DNA of 64,000 nt from Psychromonas arctica DSM 14288 (GTDB lineage: Bacteria; Pseudomonadota; Gammaproteobacteria; Enterobacterales; Psychromonadaceae). A model generated the notes under the pieces. That model ran no database searches. It had not been told where the DNA came from and saw only the letters and a program-made list of their open reading frames with translations. The stretch lies in contig NZ_KI519479.1 in NCBI RefSeq assembly GCF_000482725.1, forward strand, positions 32,331 through 96,330, read 5' to 3'. The position numbers and the translations under genes were made by a program. Shown piece by piece: positions 1 to 9,104 of this stretch. Numbering within the stretch: position 1 is the first letter of the stretch; each line of letters begins with the position of its first letter.

Positions 1-2598
1 ACGGATAGCTTTACTTATACCAATGCTGAAGGGCAGGAAGGAACGGTTAATGTAACGATAACTCCACAAGATGATCCTACTATTATTCAAGTTGCAGGCT
101 CTAATTCAGCTGAAGGGAGAGTTTTGGAAGATGGGGGAAGTCTTCAAAGCGCACAGGGGACTTTTATATTTAGCGATCCTGATTATTTAGAGTTAGATAC
201 ATATCAACCAACTTCTGAATTCACGAGTTCTACTGGTGGAAGTAATGCTATAGGCAATTTCACTTTAACTCCTACTCCAACCGCTAGTAATCCTGGTCAA
301 TTTCAATGGGAATATGTTTTAAATAATGAAGCTGCACAATATTTAGATATAGGTCAAAATATTACTGAAATTTATACGGTTTCTATTAATGGGGTCACAA
401 CGGAAGTCCCAATAACAATATTTGGGGCTGAAGATCCAACTGAAATCATTGTAAATGCAGGTGCTGGAGATAGTGCCATTGGAGAGATCACTGAAGACAA
501 TGATATTAACGGTAAATTAACGACGTCGGGTAAATTAACCTTTAGTGACGTTGATACCATTGATAGTGAAAATTTTGACCCTCAGGTTAATCTTACTAAT
601 ACAACTGGAACTGCTCAACTAGGTCTTTTAACCATTAATCCAGATGGTACTTGGAATTATGAAGTTGATAATACAAACAGCGAGATTCAAGCGCTAGATT
701 CGAATGAAACAATCACTGAGACTCATACTGTTAATTTGAATGGTACAACACAGGATATTGTTATAACTATTAATGGGGTTGATGAACCTCTTTCTGTTAA
801 TGACAATGCCTTCAAAGTAGATGATTCGGGTAGAATCATAAAAGGCCTCTCTGGTGAATACTGGGGCTATAACGAGCGTGCTGAAGGTGGACAGCTTAAA
901 AATATTGCAACTGTTAATAATTATACCGCTGAGCAAGCTGCTGAGGTAACTTTTGTTTCTACTGAAATGAACTACCGCAAATTTAGCGGAGATTTAGCCG
1001 ATGATGTTGATGCATCTGGCATACCGTCTCATTTAACTAACTTCTTAGGCAGTGATAGTTCATCTATAGTCGCTGTAGATGGTGGCTCAACAGAAGGGGC
1101 AAGTGCAGGTATCATAAAATTAAGTGGTAATTTAGATGTAGAAACTGCTGGCGTTTACCAGTTTACGGTAAGGCATGATGATGGTTTTCAAGTTATAGTC
1201 GATGGTAATGAGGCAATTGCTTTTGATGGAAATACTGGACCAAGAAATACCACTCAAGAGATTACATTAGCAGCTGGATTACACTCAGTGGATATTATTT
1301 ACTGGGATCAAGGTGGTGATTATGTTCTTGAATTAGACTTAAGTCAGGTTATTAGTGGTAATGGAACCAACTCCATTCTTGGAGATAATATTTGGATTTC
1401 TGAAAATCTTTCTCATGCTATAGATGAGTCAAGTACGGAAATAAACACTTCAATTACACTGGATTTGTTATCAAATGATATCGGTGAAGGTATTACTATT
1501 CACTCAGTTGGGGCAGCTACGTATGGTTTGGTAGCCATTGAAAATGGCAATGTTATATATACACCTAACACTAATTATACTGGAGCAGATTCATTCACTT
1601 ATACAATTATCGACGAAAATGGAATTGTTTCCAACGAAGCGACAGCTAATGTTAGTGTTGTGCATAATCAAGCTTCAGGTTTAATCGAAGGGTTAGTTTA
1701 TGAAGCAGAAGCAGTTAGCGGGCAACCAGTTACAAGTGTTCAGGCTTCTTCAGTAGCCGTTGAGCCTGCAGATGACAACCAAACTCTTATCGGTGATTGG
1801 AAACAAAATACACTTATTGGCAGCAGTGGAGATGACCATATTTCTGGCCTAAGTAATCAAGATACACTACATGGTGAAGGTGGAGATGATTTCTTATTTG
1901 GTGGATCTGGGAGGGATCAACTTTTCGGTGGAACTGGCAACGATACCTTAGAGGGTAATGATGAAAATGATCAACTCAGCGGTGGAGCTGGTAATGATGA
2001 ATTACTTGGTGGAACGGGTAATGATTTATTAGAAGGTGATACTGGTCATGACATTCTAAAAGGTGGTGCCAACAATGACCAATTGTACGGAGGCGATGGA
2101 GACGATGTATTGTTCGGCGGAGACAATGGGCGTGATGAGCTTTATGGCGGAGCAGGTGGCGACCTGCTCATTGGTGGTACAGGCAATGATATATTAGCCG
2201 GTGGTGATGGTAATGATACGTTTGTTTGGACTGCTAGTGATACTTACGGCACTGATACGATAACAGACTTTAATATTAATGAAGATAAACTAGACCTAAG
2301 TGATCTGCTACAGGGGGAATCAGAAAATACCCTTGGAGATTATTTAGACTTCAGTTTTGACGGAAAAGATACAACAATTACAACATATAAAGAAGGTGGA
2401 GACTCTCCTACACAGAAAATTGTATTAGAAGATACACAATTGGAAGGTATTGATACTGGTGGTCTTGATTCTCTAGGTAACGTATCCGATACAGATAAAG
2501 AAATTGTTATTAATAATCTGTTAAACGATGGTGCTTTGATTATTGGAGACACGATTGTTGAAAATACATCCTCACCATTAGATGATGAAATTATTTAA
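1..2598 (+). CDS. Giant RTX adhesin, C-terminal part (gene enters from the left edge)
   Basis: The frame is open from base 1, so this is the 3' end (865 codons) of a larger gene. The visible protein has VCBS/cadherin-like repeats (codons 1-275), a PA14-like domain (about 279-453, with VYQFTVRHDDGFQVIVDG), another bacterial cadherin-like segment, then about ten Ca2+-binding RTX nonapeptides of the GGxGNDxLxGG type (about 598-745). The C-terminal block TDTITDFNINEDKLDLSDLL is typical of type I secretion substrates. A large surface adhesin exported by the transporter encoded just downstream is the natural reading. The LapG cleavage site would lie in the N-terminus, outside the window. The glycan-binding-type PA14 domain suggests adhesion to carbohydrate, which is an inference. 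Translation starts proposed inside the window are artefacts of the truncation. Confidence 0.93.
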   Translation, partial: TDSFTYTNAEGQEGTVNVTITPQDDPTIIQVAGSNSAEGRVLEDGGSLQSAQGTFIFSDPDYLELDTYQPTSEFTSSTGGSNAIGNFTLTPTPTASNPGQFQWEYVLNNEAAQYLDIGQNITEIYTVSINGVTTEVPITIFGAEDPTEIIVNAGAGDSAIGEITEDNDINGKLTTSGKLTFSDVDTIDSENFDPQVNLTNTTGTAQLGLLTINPDGTWNYEVDNTNSEIQALDSNETITETHTVNLNGTTQDIVITINGVDEPLSVNDNAFKVDDSGRIIKGLSGEYWGYNERAEGGQLKNIATVNNYTAEQAAEVTFVSTEMNYRKFSGDLADDVDASGIPSHLTNFLGSDSSSIVAVDGGSTEGASAGIIKLSGNLDVETAGVYQFTVRHDDGFQVIVDGNEAIAFDGNTGPRNTTQEITLAAGLHSVDIIYWDQGGDYVLELDLSQVISGNGTNSILGDNIWISENLSHAIDESSTEINTSITLDLLSNDIGEGITIHSVGAATYGLVAIENGNVIYTPNTNYTGADSFTYTIIDENGIVSNEATANVSVVHNQASGLIEGLVYEAEAVSGQPVTSVQASSVAVEPADDNQTLIGDWKQNTLIGSSGDDHISGLSNQDTLHGEGGDDFLFGGSGRDQLFGGTGNDTLEGNDENDQLSGGAGNDELLGGTGNDLLEGDTGHDILKGGANNDQLYGGDGDDVLFGGDNGRDELYGGAGGDLLIGGTGNDILAGGDGNDTFVWTASDTYGTDTITDFNINEDKLDLSDLLQGESENTLGDYLDFSFDGKDTTITTYKEGGDSPTQKIVLEDTQLEGIDTGGLDSLGNVSDTDKEIVINNLLNDGALIIGDTIVENTSSPLDDEII

Positions 2599-2691
2599 GT
2601 GGAATATGTATAATTAATTATCTTTAAATGATATTTTATTTAACGTTATCTTGTTTAAATTGTTATTAGGTATTTTAATTAACTATTTAGA

Positions 2692-2743
2692 TAACGTTTT
2701 TAAGGTCATGTTTTTAAATAGATAACTGCTTATAAAAACGTTA
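2692..2743. repeat. 11-bp perfect inverted repeat between adhesin and transporter genes
   Basis: TAACGTTTTTA at 2692-2702 is repeated inverted at 2733-2743 with a 30-base spacer. It sits in the 205-bp gap between the adhesin stop and the transporter start. It could be an operator or a weak transcription attenuator. There is no long T tract after it, so a classic terminator is not supported. Confidence 0.45.
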
Positions 2744-2803
2744 ATATATTTTATATTACGCAAATAAAAATAGTCATCATAATGCTCATAAAGGAGGGTT
2801 ATT

Positions 2804-5011
2804 TTGACCATTGACAATAAAGGGTCAACATTGAAGCAAACAAAGCCTCAGTCAGGACAGTGGGAAATAAATAGCTCAACTCGTATTGGACACGATCCAT
2901 TATTAGATTGCTTAGTTCTATTAAGTGAGCATTTTTCAACGCCCTGTTCAGCAGAATCATTAGCGGCAGGTTTACCGTTAACACACCAACATCTTACTCC
3001 TGAGCTACTTCCTCAAGCAGCGAGCCGAGCTGGGTTGAGTGCAAAAATGGATCGTAGGAGTTTATCTGCTATTCCTGATATGTTGCTGCCTTGTATTTTA
3101 ATGCTCAAAAATAAACAGGCCTGTATTTTACATGAAATTGATATCACCGCCGATAAAGCGCGTGTTTCATTTCCTGAAACGGGCGGCGAAGAACTGTTAA
3201 CCATTGCAGCATTAGAAGCTGAATACGTAGGTTATCTCTTCTTAATTAAACAAAAATATCATGGCGATCGTCATTTTGATGTTCATATCCACGACACTAA
3301 AAAGCATTGGCTTTGGAATAGTATCCGTGAGTCTGCACCGATTTACCGAGATGTTATTATTGCGTCTATTTTAATTAACATATTTGCATTGTTATCACCT
3401 TTGTTGGTGATGAATGTGTATGACAAAGTAGTGCCTAATCTTGCTTTTGAAACACTATGGGTATTAGCCATAGGTGCTGGTGTCGCTTATATATTCGATC
3501 TTATATTAAAGCAAATACGGGCTTACCTCATTGACGTAGCAGGTAAAAAAGTCGATGTTGAGATCTCATCCAAACTGTTTGCTAAAGCAATTGGTATCCC
3601 ACTAGAAAAAAGGTCCTCAAGTGTTGGCGGTATGGCGCGTCAATTAGGTGAGTTTGATAGTATTCGTGATTTTTTATCTTCAGCAACCATTACTGCATTA
3701 GTTGATTTACCTTTTTCTATTTTCTTTATCTTTATCATTTGGTTAGTTTCTGGCGATCTGGCTATTTTCGCAGTCATTGCGACCGTATTAATTATTAGTT
3801 ATAGCCTGATTGTGCAAAGTAAATTAAAAGTAGCAATAGAAGAGAGTAATAAATTTTCAGGTTTACGCCATGGTCATTTAGTAGAAAGTTTGTCTTCTAT
3901 GGAGTCAATCAAAGCAAATGGTGCTGAAGGTATTATTCAACATACATGGCAACAAATGGTTGGCCATACTTCAAAGTGGCAATTAAAAGTAAAAGTGATT
4001 ACTAATTCGGTGGCTAATGTATCAAGTTTCATTGTGCAAATTTCTGTCGTCGCGGTGATGGTATTAGGCGTTTATCGAGTATCTGAAGGTCTGATCTCTA
4101 TGGGGGCGATTATTGCGGCGGTGATGTTGTCTAGCCGAGCGATCGGGCCGATGGCTAAAATTGCTTCGTTAATGACACGTTATAATCAAACGATGAGTTC
4201 TTTACGTCAAATCAATAGTGTTATGGAGCAAGAAGGGGAGTTTGAGAATAAAGGGCACTTAGTAAGCCGCAACAAGTTACAGGGGAATATTGAATGTGAG
4301 CAGGTATCATTCCATTATCCGAATAATGAAAAAACAGCCTTGTACCCTTTTTCTTTGCACATTAAGCCCGGTGAAAAAATTGCAATTATAGGCCGTAATG
4401 GTTCTGGTAAAACCACATTAGCTAAATTAATTTTAGGTCTTTATAAACCTGTCTTAGGTAGCATTCGCTACGATGGTTTACACCAAGGGCAAATTCATCC
4501 CAGTGATTTACGCAGCAATATAGGTTACTTGCCTCAAGATATAACCCTTTTCCATGGTTCTATTAAAGACAATATTTTGTTCGGTACTCGTCAAGTTACT
4601 GAGTATCAATTATTACGTGCTGCTCAATTATCGGGCGTGACACTATTTACGGATTTTGCTTCTGAAGGTTTGGATTTACAAGTTGGTGAAGGGGGGATAA
4701 CGTTATCTAGAGGTCAGCGTCAGGCTGTTGCATTAGCACGGGCTATTTTGAATGATCCTCAAATTTTGTTACTTGATGAACCTACAGCAAGTTTAGATGC
4801 TCGTGCTGAAAAACAGTTCATTAGTTCAATGAAACAAACCATAAAAAATCGTAGCTTGCTGCTGATCACTCACAAGATGCATCTATTACAGTTGGTTGAT
4901 CGGATTATTGTATTAGAGAATGGAAAAATAGTCGCGAATGATGCAAAAGATATTATTTTAGAGAAACTTGCTTCAGGTAACCTTAGCAGTACTGGAGGAG
5001 TTAAATCATGA
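2804..5011 (+). CDS. lapB: Type I secretion ABC transporter (LapB-like)
   Basis: This inner-membrane ATPase/permease would export the upstream adhesin in one step with the adaptor and channel that follow. The start is TTG at 2804, five bases after a very strong AAGGAGGG. The 735 aa show an N-terminal C39-peptidase-like domain (about 25-150) that lacks the usual catalytic His context, so it is probably a non-cleaving substrate-binding domain. A six-helix membrane region (about 165-440) and an ABC domain follow. The ABC domain has Walker A GRNGSGKTT (about 530), signature LSRGQRQ (about 632), Walker B ILLLDEP (about 651) and H-loop LITHK (about 686). The stop overlaps the next start as ATGA, which implies translational coupling. 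Length and domain order match the LapB/RtxB family. Confidence 0.95.
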   Translation: MTIDNKGSTLKQTKPQSGQWEINSSTRIGHDPLLDCLVLLSEHFSTPCSAESLAAGLPLTHQHLTPELLPQAASRAGLSAKMDRRSLSAIPDMLLPCILMLKNKQACILHEIDITADKARVSFPETGGEELLTIAALEAEYVGYLFLIKQKYHGDRHFDVHIHDTKKHWLWNSIRESAPIYRDVIIASILINIFALLSPLLVMNVYDKVVPNLAFETLWVLAIGAGVAYIFDLILKQIRAYLIDVAGKKVDVEISSKLFAKAIGIPLEKRSSSVGGMARQLGEFDSIRDFLSSATITALVDLPFSIFFIFIIWLVSGDLAIFAVIATVLIISYSLIVQSKLKVAIEESNKFSGLRHGHLVESLSSMESIKANGAEGIIQHTWQQMVGHTSKWQLKVKVITNSVANVSSFIVQISVVAVMVLGVYRVSEGLISMGAIIAAVMLSSRAIGPMAKIASLMTRYNQTMSSLRQINSVMEQEGEFENKGHLVSRNKLQGNIECEQVSFHYPNNEKTALYPFSLHIKPGEKIAIIGRNGSGKTTLAKLILGLYKPVLGSIRYDGLHQGQIHPSDLRSNIGYLPQDITLFHGSIKDNILFGTRQVTEYQLLRAAQLSGVTLFTDFASEGLDLQVGEGGITLSRGQRQAVALARAILNDPQILLLDEPTASLDARAEKQFISSMKQTIKNRSLLLITHKMHLLQLVDRIIVLENGKIVANDAKDIILEKLASGNLSSTGGVKS

Positions 5012-6381
5012 AAATTTCCAAACATGATTTAGAAATGGCCGACGATGTTTATGGTGCGATGATAACTCAAACACCGACTGCACAGCGCTTAACTGTGTGG
5101 GCTTTAGCAGCTTTATTCGTGTGCTTTTTTGTGTGGGCTTATTATGCAAAATTAGATCGAGTGACTCGCGGGGAAGGTAAGGTTGTTCCTTCTTCACAAG
5201 TACAAATAATTCAAAGTTTAGATGGTGGTATTTTACAAGATTTATACGTAAAAGAAGGAATGTTAGTCACTAAAGGTCAGCCTTTAGCACGTATTGATGA
5301 CACTAGATTCCGCTCAGATATGGCACAACAAACTCAAGAAGTTGATGCACTTAGAGCTGATATTATTCGTTTAAGATCGGAATTAAGCAGCATCTTGATA
5401 GCCAATGTAAAGGATTGGAAATTACAAATAAAAATAGAACAAAAAATATTACAGTTCCCTGAAGATCTTCAAACAACAGCGGCTACGCTAGTTGAACGGC
5501 AGCAAGATGAATATATTGGACGTTTAAACAGCTTAGAAAACCAAGTTGCAATCCAAGCCCAACAAATTAAACAACGTCAACAAGAAATTAAAGAAATAGA
5601 ATCTAAGGTCAGTACATTAAGAAGTAGTTTACGATTAGCAAATAGAGAAATGCGTTTAACTCGGCCTTTAGCTGAAAAAAATATTGTACCTGAAGTCGAG
5701 TACTTAAAATTACAACGTACCGTTAATGATTTAAATGGTGAAATTAATTCATTACGAGCACAAATCCCAAGACAACAATCTGCCTTAGAAGAGTCTATCT
5801 TAAAAAGACGTGAACTAGTGTTTGCATTTCGTACAGATGCTCGAGCTCAATTAAATGAAAAACAAGGATTACTTTCTAGGATCACAGAAGCACAAGTAGG
5901 TGTAAAAGATAAAGTAACTAAGGCTCTGATCACTTCTCCCGTTGTTGGTACAGTAAAAACCTTGCATATCAATACACTAGGTGGTGTAGTTAAACCTGGC
6001 CAGGTACTCTTAGAAATAGTACCAACAGAAGATAAGTTACTAGTAGAAGCTAAAATAATTCCTAAAGATATTGCATTTATTCATGTTGGCTTACCTGCTC
6101 GCGTTAAAATTACAGCCTATGATTTTACCCGATACGGTGGTCTTGAAGGTGTTGTTGAACATATCAGTGCAGATACTACACAAGATGAAGAAGGCAATAG
6201 TTTTTATATTGTTAGGATCAGAACCAATGAATCAAGTATGAATCGTAAAGATAAGGACGATATGCCGATTATTCCCGGAATGCTAACAAGCGTCGACGTA
6301 ATGGTAAGCAAACGTACTGTACTTGAATATATGTTAAACCCATTATTACGAGCAAAAGAGATGGCATTACGTGAATATTAA
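5008..6381 (+). CDS. lapC: Type I secretion membrane-fusion protein (HlyD/LapC family)
   Basis: The 457-aa periplasmic adaptor links the ABC transporter to the outer-membrane channel. A single membrane anchor (about residues 28-47) follows a short cytoplasmic tail. A split biotinyl/lipoyl-like domain flanks a long, Gln/Glu/Leu-rich coiled-coil hairpin (about 100-295). The second half-motif is near GTVKTLHINTLGGVVKPGQ, and the C-terminal beta domain ends near residue 430. The start overlaps the transporter stop by four bases. Domain order and size fit the type I secretion HlyD family. Confidence 0.95.
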   Translation: MKISKHDLEMADDVYGAMITQTPTAQRLTVWALAALFVCFFVWAYYAKLDRVTRGEGKVVPSSQVQIIQSLDGGILQDLYVKEGMLVTKGQPLARIDDTRFRSDMAQQTQEVDALRADIIRLRSELSSILIANVKDWKLQIKIEQKILQFPEDLQTTAATLVERQQDEYIGRLNSLENQVAIQAQQIKQRQQEIKEIESKVSTLRSSLRLANREMRLTRPLAEKNIVPEVEYLKLQRTVNDLNGEINSLRAQIPRQQSALEESILKRRELVFAFRTDARAQLNEKQGLLSRITEAQVGVKDKVTKALITSPVVGTVKTLHINTLGGVVKPGQVLLEIVPTEDKLLVEAKIIPKDIAFIHVGLPARVKITAYDFTRYGGLEGVVEHISADTTQDEEGNSFYIVRIRTNESSMNRKDKDDMPIIPGMLTSVDVMVSKRTVLEYMLNPLLRAKEMALREY

Positions 6382-6400
6382 AAACGCTCATGGAGAGAGA

Positions 6401-7801
6401 ATGAAACCATTAAAACGTAGAATAGCAAATAAAGCGGTATTAATCGCTTTTAGTTCTCTGGCATTGTCACCTTTGTCAGTACACAGTCAATCATTAGAGC
6501 AAGCAGTTGCTCATACTTTAGATACTCATCCTGAAATTAGAGCTGCGTTTACACGATTTAAAGCGGCAGAGAAACAAGTTGATCAAGCGGAAGCAGGTTA
6601 TTTGCCGACTCTTGATCTAACTGGTGGGATTGGTTACGAGTATACCGATAGTCCAAGCACCAGAAATGACGCAAATGATGATCCAGAAAACTTAACTAGA
6701 CGTGAATTGGGCTTGAGTTTAAAACAAAACTTGTTTACCGGTTTTCGTACCAGCAGTGAAGTAGAACGTACAAGTTATGCAACGAGTGCAGAACAATGGC
6801 GTTTGCATTCAATTGCTGAAGATATTGCATTAGAAATAGCTAAAGTCTACTTGGCGCTTATTCAGTCTGAAGAGTTGGTTTCTTTATCAGAAAAAAACTT
6901 ACAGTCGCACGTTGAAATTTATGATCAAATTAAAGAGCGTACTGAATCTGGTTTTAGTAGTAAGGCCGATTTATCTCAGATTAATGGACGCTTAGCAAAA
7001 GCACAATCAAATTTGATTGCTGCTAAAAATAATTATTTAGACAGTAAAACCAAGTTCTATCGTCTCATTGATCAAACACCAGAAAATCTTGTTATTCCTT
7101 TTCCAGACCGCAGCATGTTACCAACTACTCGTGATGAAGGCCTCAAAATGGCGTTTAAAAATCATCCATCAGTATGGGCTGCAAGTAACGATATACAATC
7201 CGCTCATGCACAATACGATAGTGCTAAATCAACTTATTACCCTGAAGTTACATTTGAAATTGACGCTAATTTTAATGATAACGTTGATGGTGTTGATGGC
7301 AATTACACTAGCGGCGACGTGGGTGGTAATAATAATGATGTCACTGCGATGCTTCGTTTTAAATATAACTTGTTCTCAGGCGGTAAAGATCTCGCTTATA
7401 CAAAAGAAACGGCATACAAAATTAATGAAGCTAAAGCGTTAAATATGACCGCGCATCGTGAAGTAAAAGAAGGTTTTATTTTATCTTGGGATGCATTTGA
7501 GCAATTAAATTTACAAAAGAAATACATCAAATTGCATGTTATTGCTTCCAAAGACACACAGGCAGATTATAAAGAACAGTTTAAAATAGGCCAACGTAGT
7601 TTATTAGACTTATTAGATACCGAGAATGAATTATATCAAGCGAGACGTGACTTTTTAGAAGCCGAATTTTCTGAAATAACAGCACAATATCGTGTCTTAC
7701 ATTCAATGGGAAAATTATTAGACTCGTTGCGAGTGACTCGCCCTGCAACTTGGCAAGGAGAAGAGCAATTTGAAGGAGGTGTATACAATGAAAATAATTA
7801 G
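6401..7801 (+). CDS. TolC-family outer-membrane channel of the type I secretion system
   Basis: The 466-aa protein begins with a signal peptide (MKPLKRRIANKAVLIAFSS, then SVHSQS) and continues with two Outer Membrane Efflux Protein repeats rich in long helices, as expected for a LapE/AggA-type trimeric exit duct. I chose ATG 6401, which follows GGAGAGAG and gives a clean signal peptide. An upstream GTG at 6371 would add ten residues that spoil it. The gene follows the adaptor closely and its 3' end overlaps the next lipoprotein gene. It would complete the three-part exporter for the adhesin. Confidence 0.93.
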   Translation: MKPLKRRIANKAVLIAFSSLALSPLSVHSQSLEQAVAHTLDTHPEIRAAFTRFKAAEKQVDQAEAGYLPTLDLTGGIGYEYTDSPSTRNDANDDPENLTRRELGLSLKQNLFTGFRTSSEVERTSYATSAEQWRLHSIAEDIALEIAKVYLALIQSEELVSLSEKNLQSHVEIYDQIKERTESGFSSKADLSQINGRLAKAQSNLIAAKNNYLDSKTKFYRLIDQTPENLVIPFPDRSMLPTTRDEGLKMAFKNHPSVWAASNDIQSAHAQYDSAKSTYYPEVTFEIDANFNDNVDGVDGNYTSGDVGGNNNDVTAMLRFKYNLFSGGKDLAYTKETAYKINEAKALNMTAHREVKEGFILSWDAFEQLNLQKKYIKLHVIASKDTQADYKEQFKIGQRSLLDLLDTENELYQARRDFLEAEFSEITAQYRVLHSMGKLLDSLRVTRPATWQGEEQFEGGVYNENN

Positions 7802-8393
7802 TCTATTTGCTGCCGCTATATTAGCGAGTGGCTGTTCATCTAATATTATTGAAATGACGCCTGAACCTACGGTACAAGTTTATGATTTATCGGATCTAGA
7901 AGGAGATGGCATAATATCTGCTCGCGATAAATGCCCTGCTACAGCACTCGGAGCTGAAATTAATAACGACGGATGTAGTACAGATAACCTTGAAAAAGTA
8001 CGTATAAAATTGTTGGTAAATTTTGACAATGACTCTGCATTTGTTGATGGTAAATATTATGCAGAAATTAAAGCATTAGCAGATTTAATGAAAGAATATT
8101 CTTCGATTACAGTGATGATTGAAGGGCACACAAGTATTGTTGGTACTGAGCAATATAATAAGCAACTCTCTTTAAACCGTGCTGACGCAGTTAAACAAAT
8201 ATTAGTTAATCAATATGCCGTTGATGAAAATAGAATTGACACTGTTGGCTTCGGATTTGAGCAGCTTCTGTTTGAAGGTAATGATGAATATGTGAATGCT
8301 CAAAATAGACGTATTGTTGCTGAAGTAGATGGTGCAGCAGATATAGTAGATATGAAATGGACTATCTATACCGTTGATCACCGTGAGCAATAA
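7788..8393 (+). CDS. OmpA-like peptidoglycan-binding lipoprotein in the adhesin operon
   Basis: ATG 7788 lies seven bases after AAGGAGGT and starts a lipoprotein signal with lipobox LASGC (Cys16). A short Asp-rich thrombospondin-type-3-like stretch (DLEGDGIISARDKCP) is followed by an OmpA_C domain (about 75-190) with the peptidoglycan-binding signature around SLNRADAVKQIL and NRRIVAEV. It overlaps the channel gene by 14 bases. An OmpA-like gene between the channel and the protease also occurs in the Shewanella bpf adhesin cluster, so it is likely part of the machine. It may anchor the secretion duct or adhesin to the wall, which is an inference. Confidence 0.9.
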   Translation: MKIISLFAAAILASGCSSNIIEMTPEPTVQVYDLSDLEGDGIISARDKCPATALGAEINNDGCSTDNLEKVRIKLLVNFDNDSAFVDGKYYAEIKALADLMKEYSSITVMIEGHTSIVGTEQYNKQLSLNRADAVKQILVNQYAVDENRIDTVGFGFEQLLFEGNDEYVNAQNRRIVAEVDGAADIVDMKWTIYTVDHREQ

Positions 8394-8404
8394 TTACGAA
8401 CTAA

Positions 8405-9097
8405 ATGCATAGTAAACGTGCTTTATTAAAAAAAATATCCCTTATTGGCTTGTTTGTATATATGAGTAGTGCTTATCTATATGCAAGCATTCCAATAAAT
8501 ATTGATACCAAAAAATTGATCTCTGTATTGCAAAAAAACTATGGAGATCGTGCGGCAAAGCGTGGTTCTGCATGGTTAAAAGTCCTTAATAAGCAATATA
8601 AAAATGAACAACAAAAATTAATTAGTACTAACCGTTTTTTTAATCAACTGCAGTTTACAACAGATCAAAGATTGTGGGGTGAAAGTAATTATTGGGCAAC
8701 ACCTGTAGAGTTTATAGGGGCCAATGCGGGAGATTGTGAAGATTTTGCGTTAGCAAAGTATTTTAGTTTACTGGCTGTGGGTGTTGCAGACGATAAATTA
8801 CGCATAGTGATGGTTAAATCCTTAACGCTTAACCAATACCATATGGTTGTGGCTTATTATAAACACCCAACAGCGGAACCACTAATTTTAGATAACATCG
8901 ATGGACGTATAAAAAAAGCAAGTGAGCGACAAGATTTAATCCCTGTGTATAGCTTTAACGGTAAACAGTTATGGTTAAACAATGAAAAAAGACAAGGCCG
9001 TGTAGCAGGGAAACCCAGTAGACTCAAACGATGGAATGATTTAAATCATCGCATGGGACTTAATCAATTAAAGCAACCTGTTACATCAATGGAGTAA
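8405..9097 (+). CDS. lapG: Periplasmic adhesin protease LapG (transglutaminase-like cysteine protease)
   Basis: The 230-aa protein belongs to the bacterial transglutaminase-like cysteine proteinase family. It has an N-terminal signal or anchor sequence (about residues 8-27) and a Cys-His-Asp triad visible as Cys111 (GDCEDFA), His146 (YHMVVAYY) and Asp163 (LDNIDG). Known family members cut the N-terminus of LapA-type adhesins at a di-alanine site and release the cell from the surface when LapD is not bound to c-di-GMP. It is followed seven bases later by the LapD gene, its regulator. Confidence 0.94.
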   Translation: MHSKRALLKKISLIGLFVYMSSAYLYASIPINIDTKKLISVLQKNYGDRAAKRGSAWLKVLNKQYKNEQQKLISTNRFFNQLQFTTDQRLWGESNYWATPVEFIGANAGDCEDFALAKYFSLLAVGVADDKLRIVMVKSLTLNQYHMVVAYYKHPTAEPLILDNIDGRIKKASERQDLIPVYSFNGKQLWLNNEKRQGRVAGKPSRLKRWNDLNHRMGLNQLKQPVTSME

Positions 9098-9104
9098 CTT
9101 ATTT

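Noticed and set aside
7068-7442. 124-codon frame inside the TolC-like gene
   Set aside because: Same strand, other frame, fully within a well supported gene. The protein has no family features.
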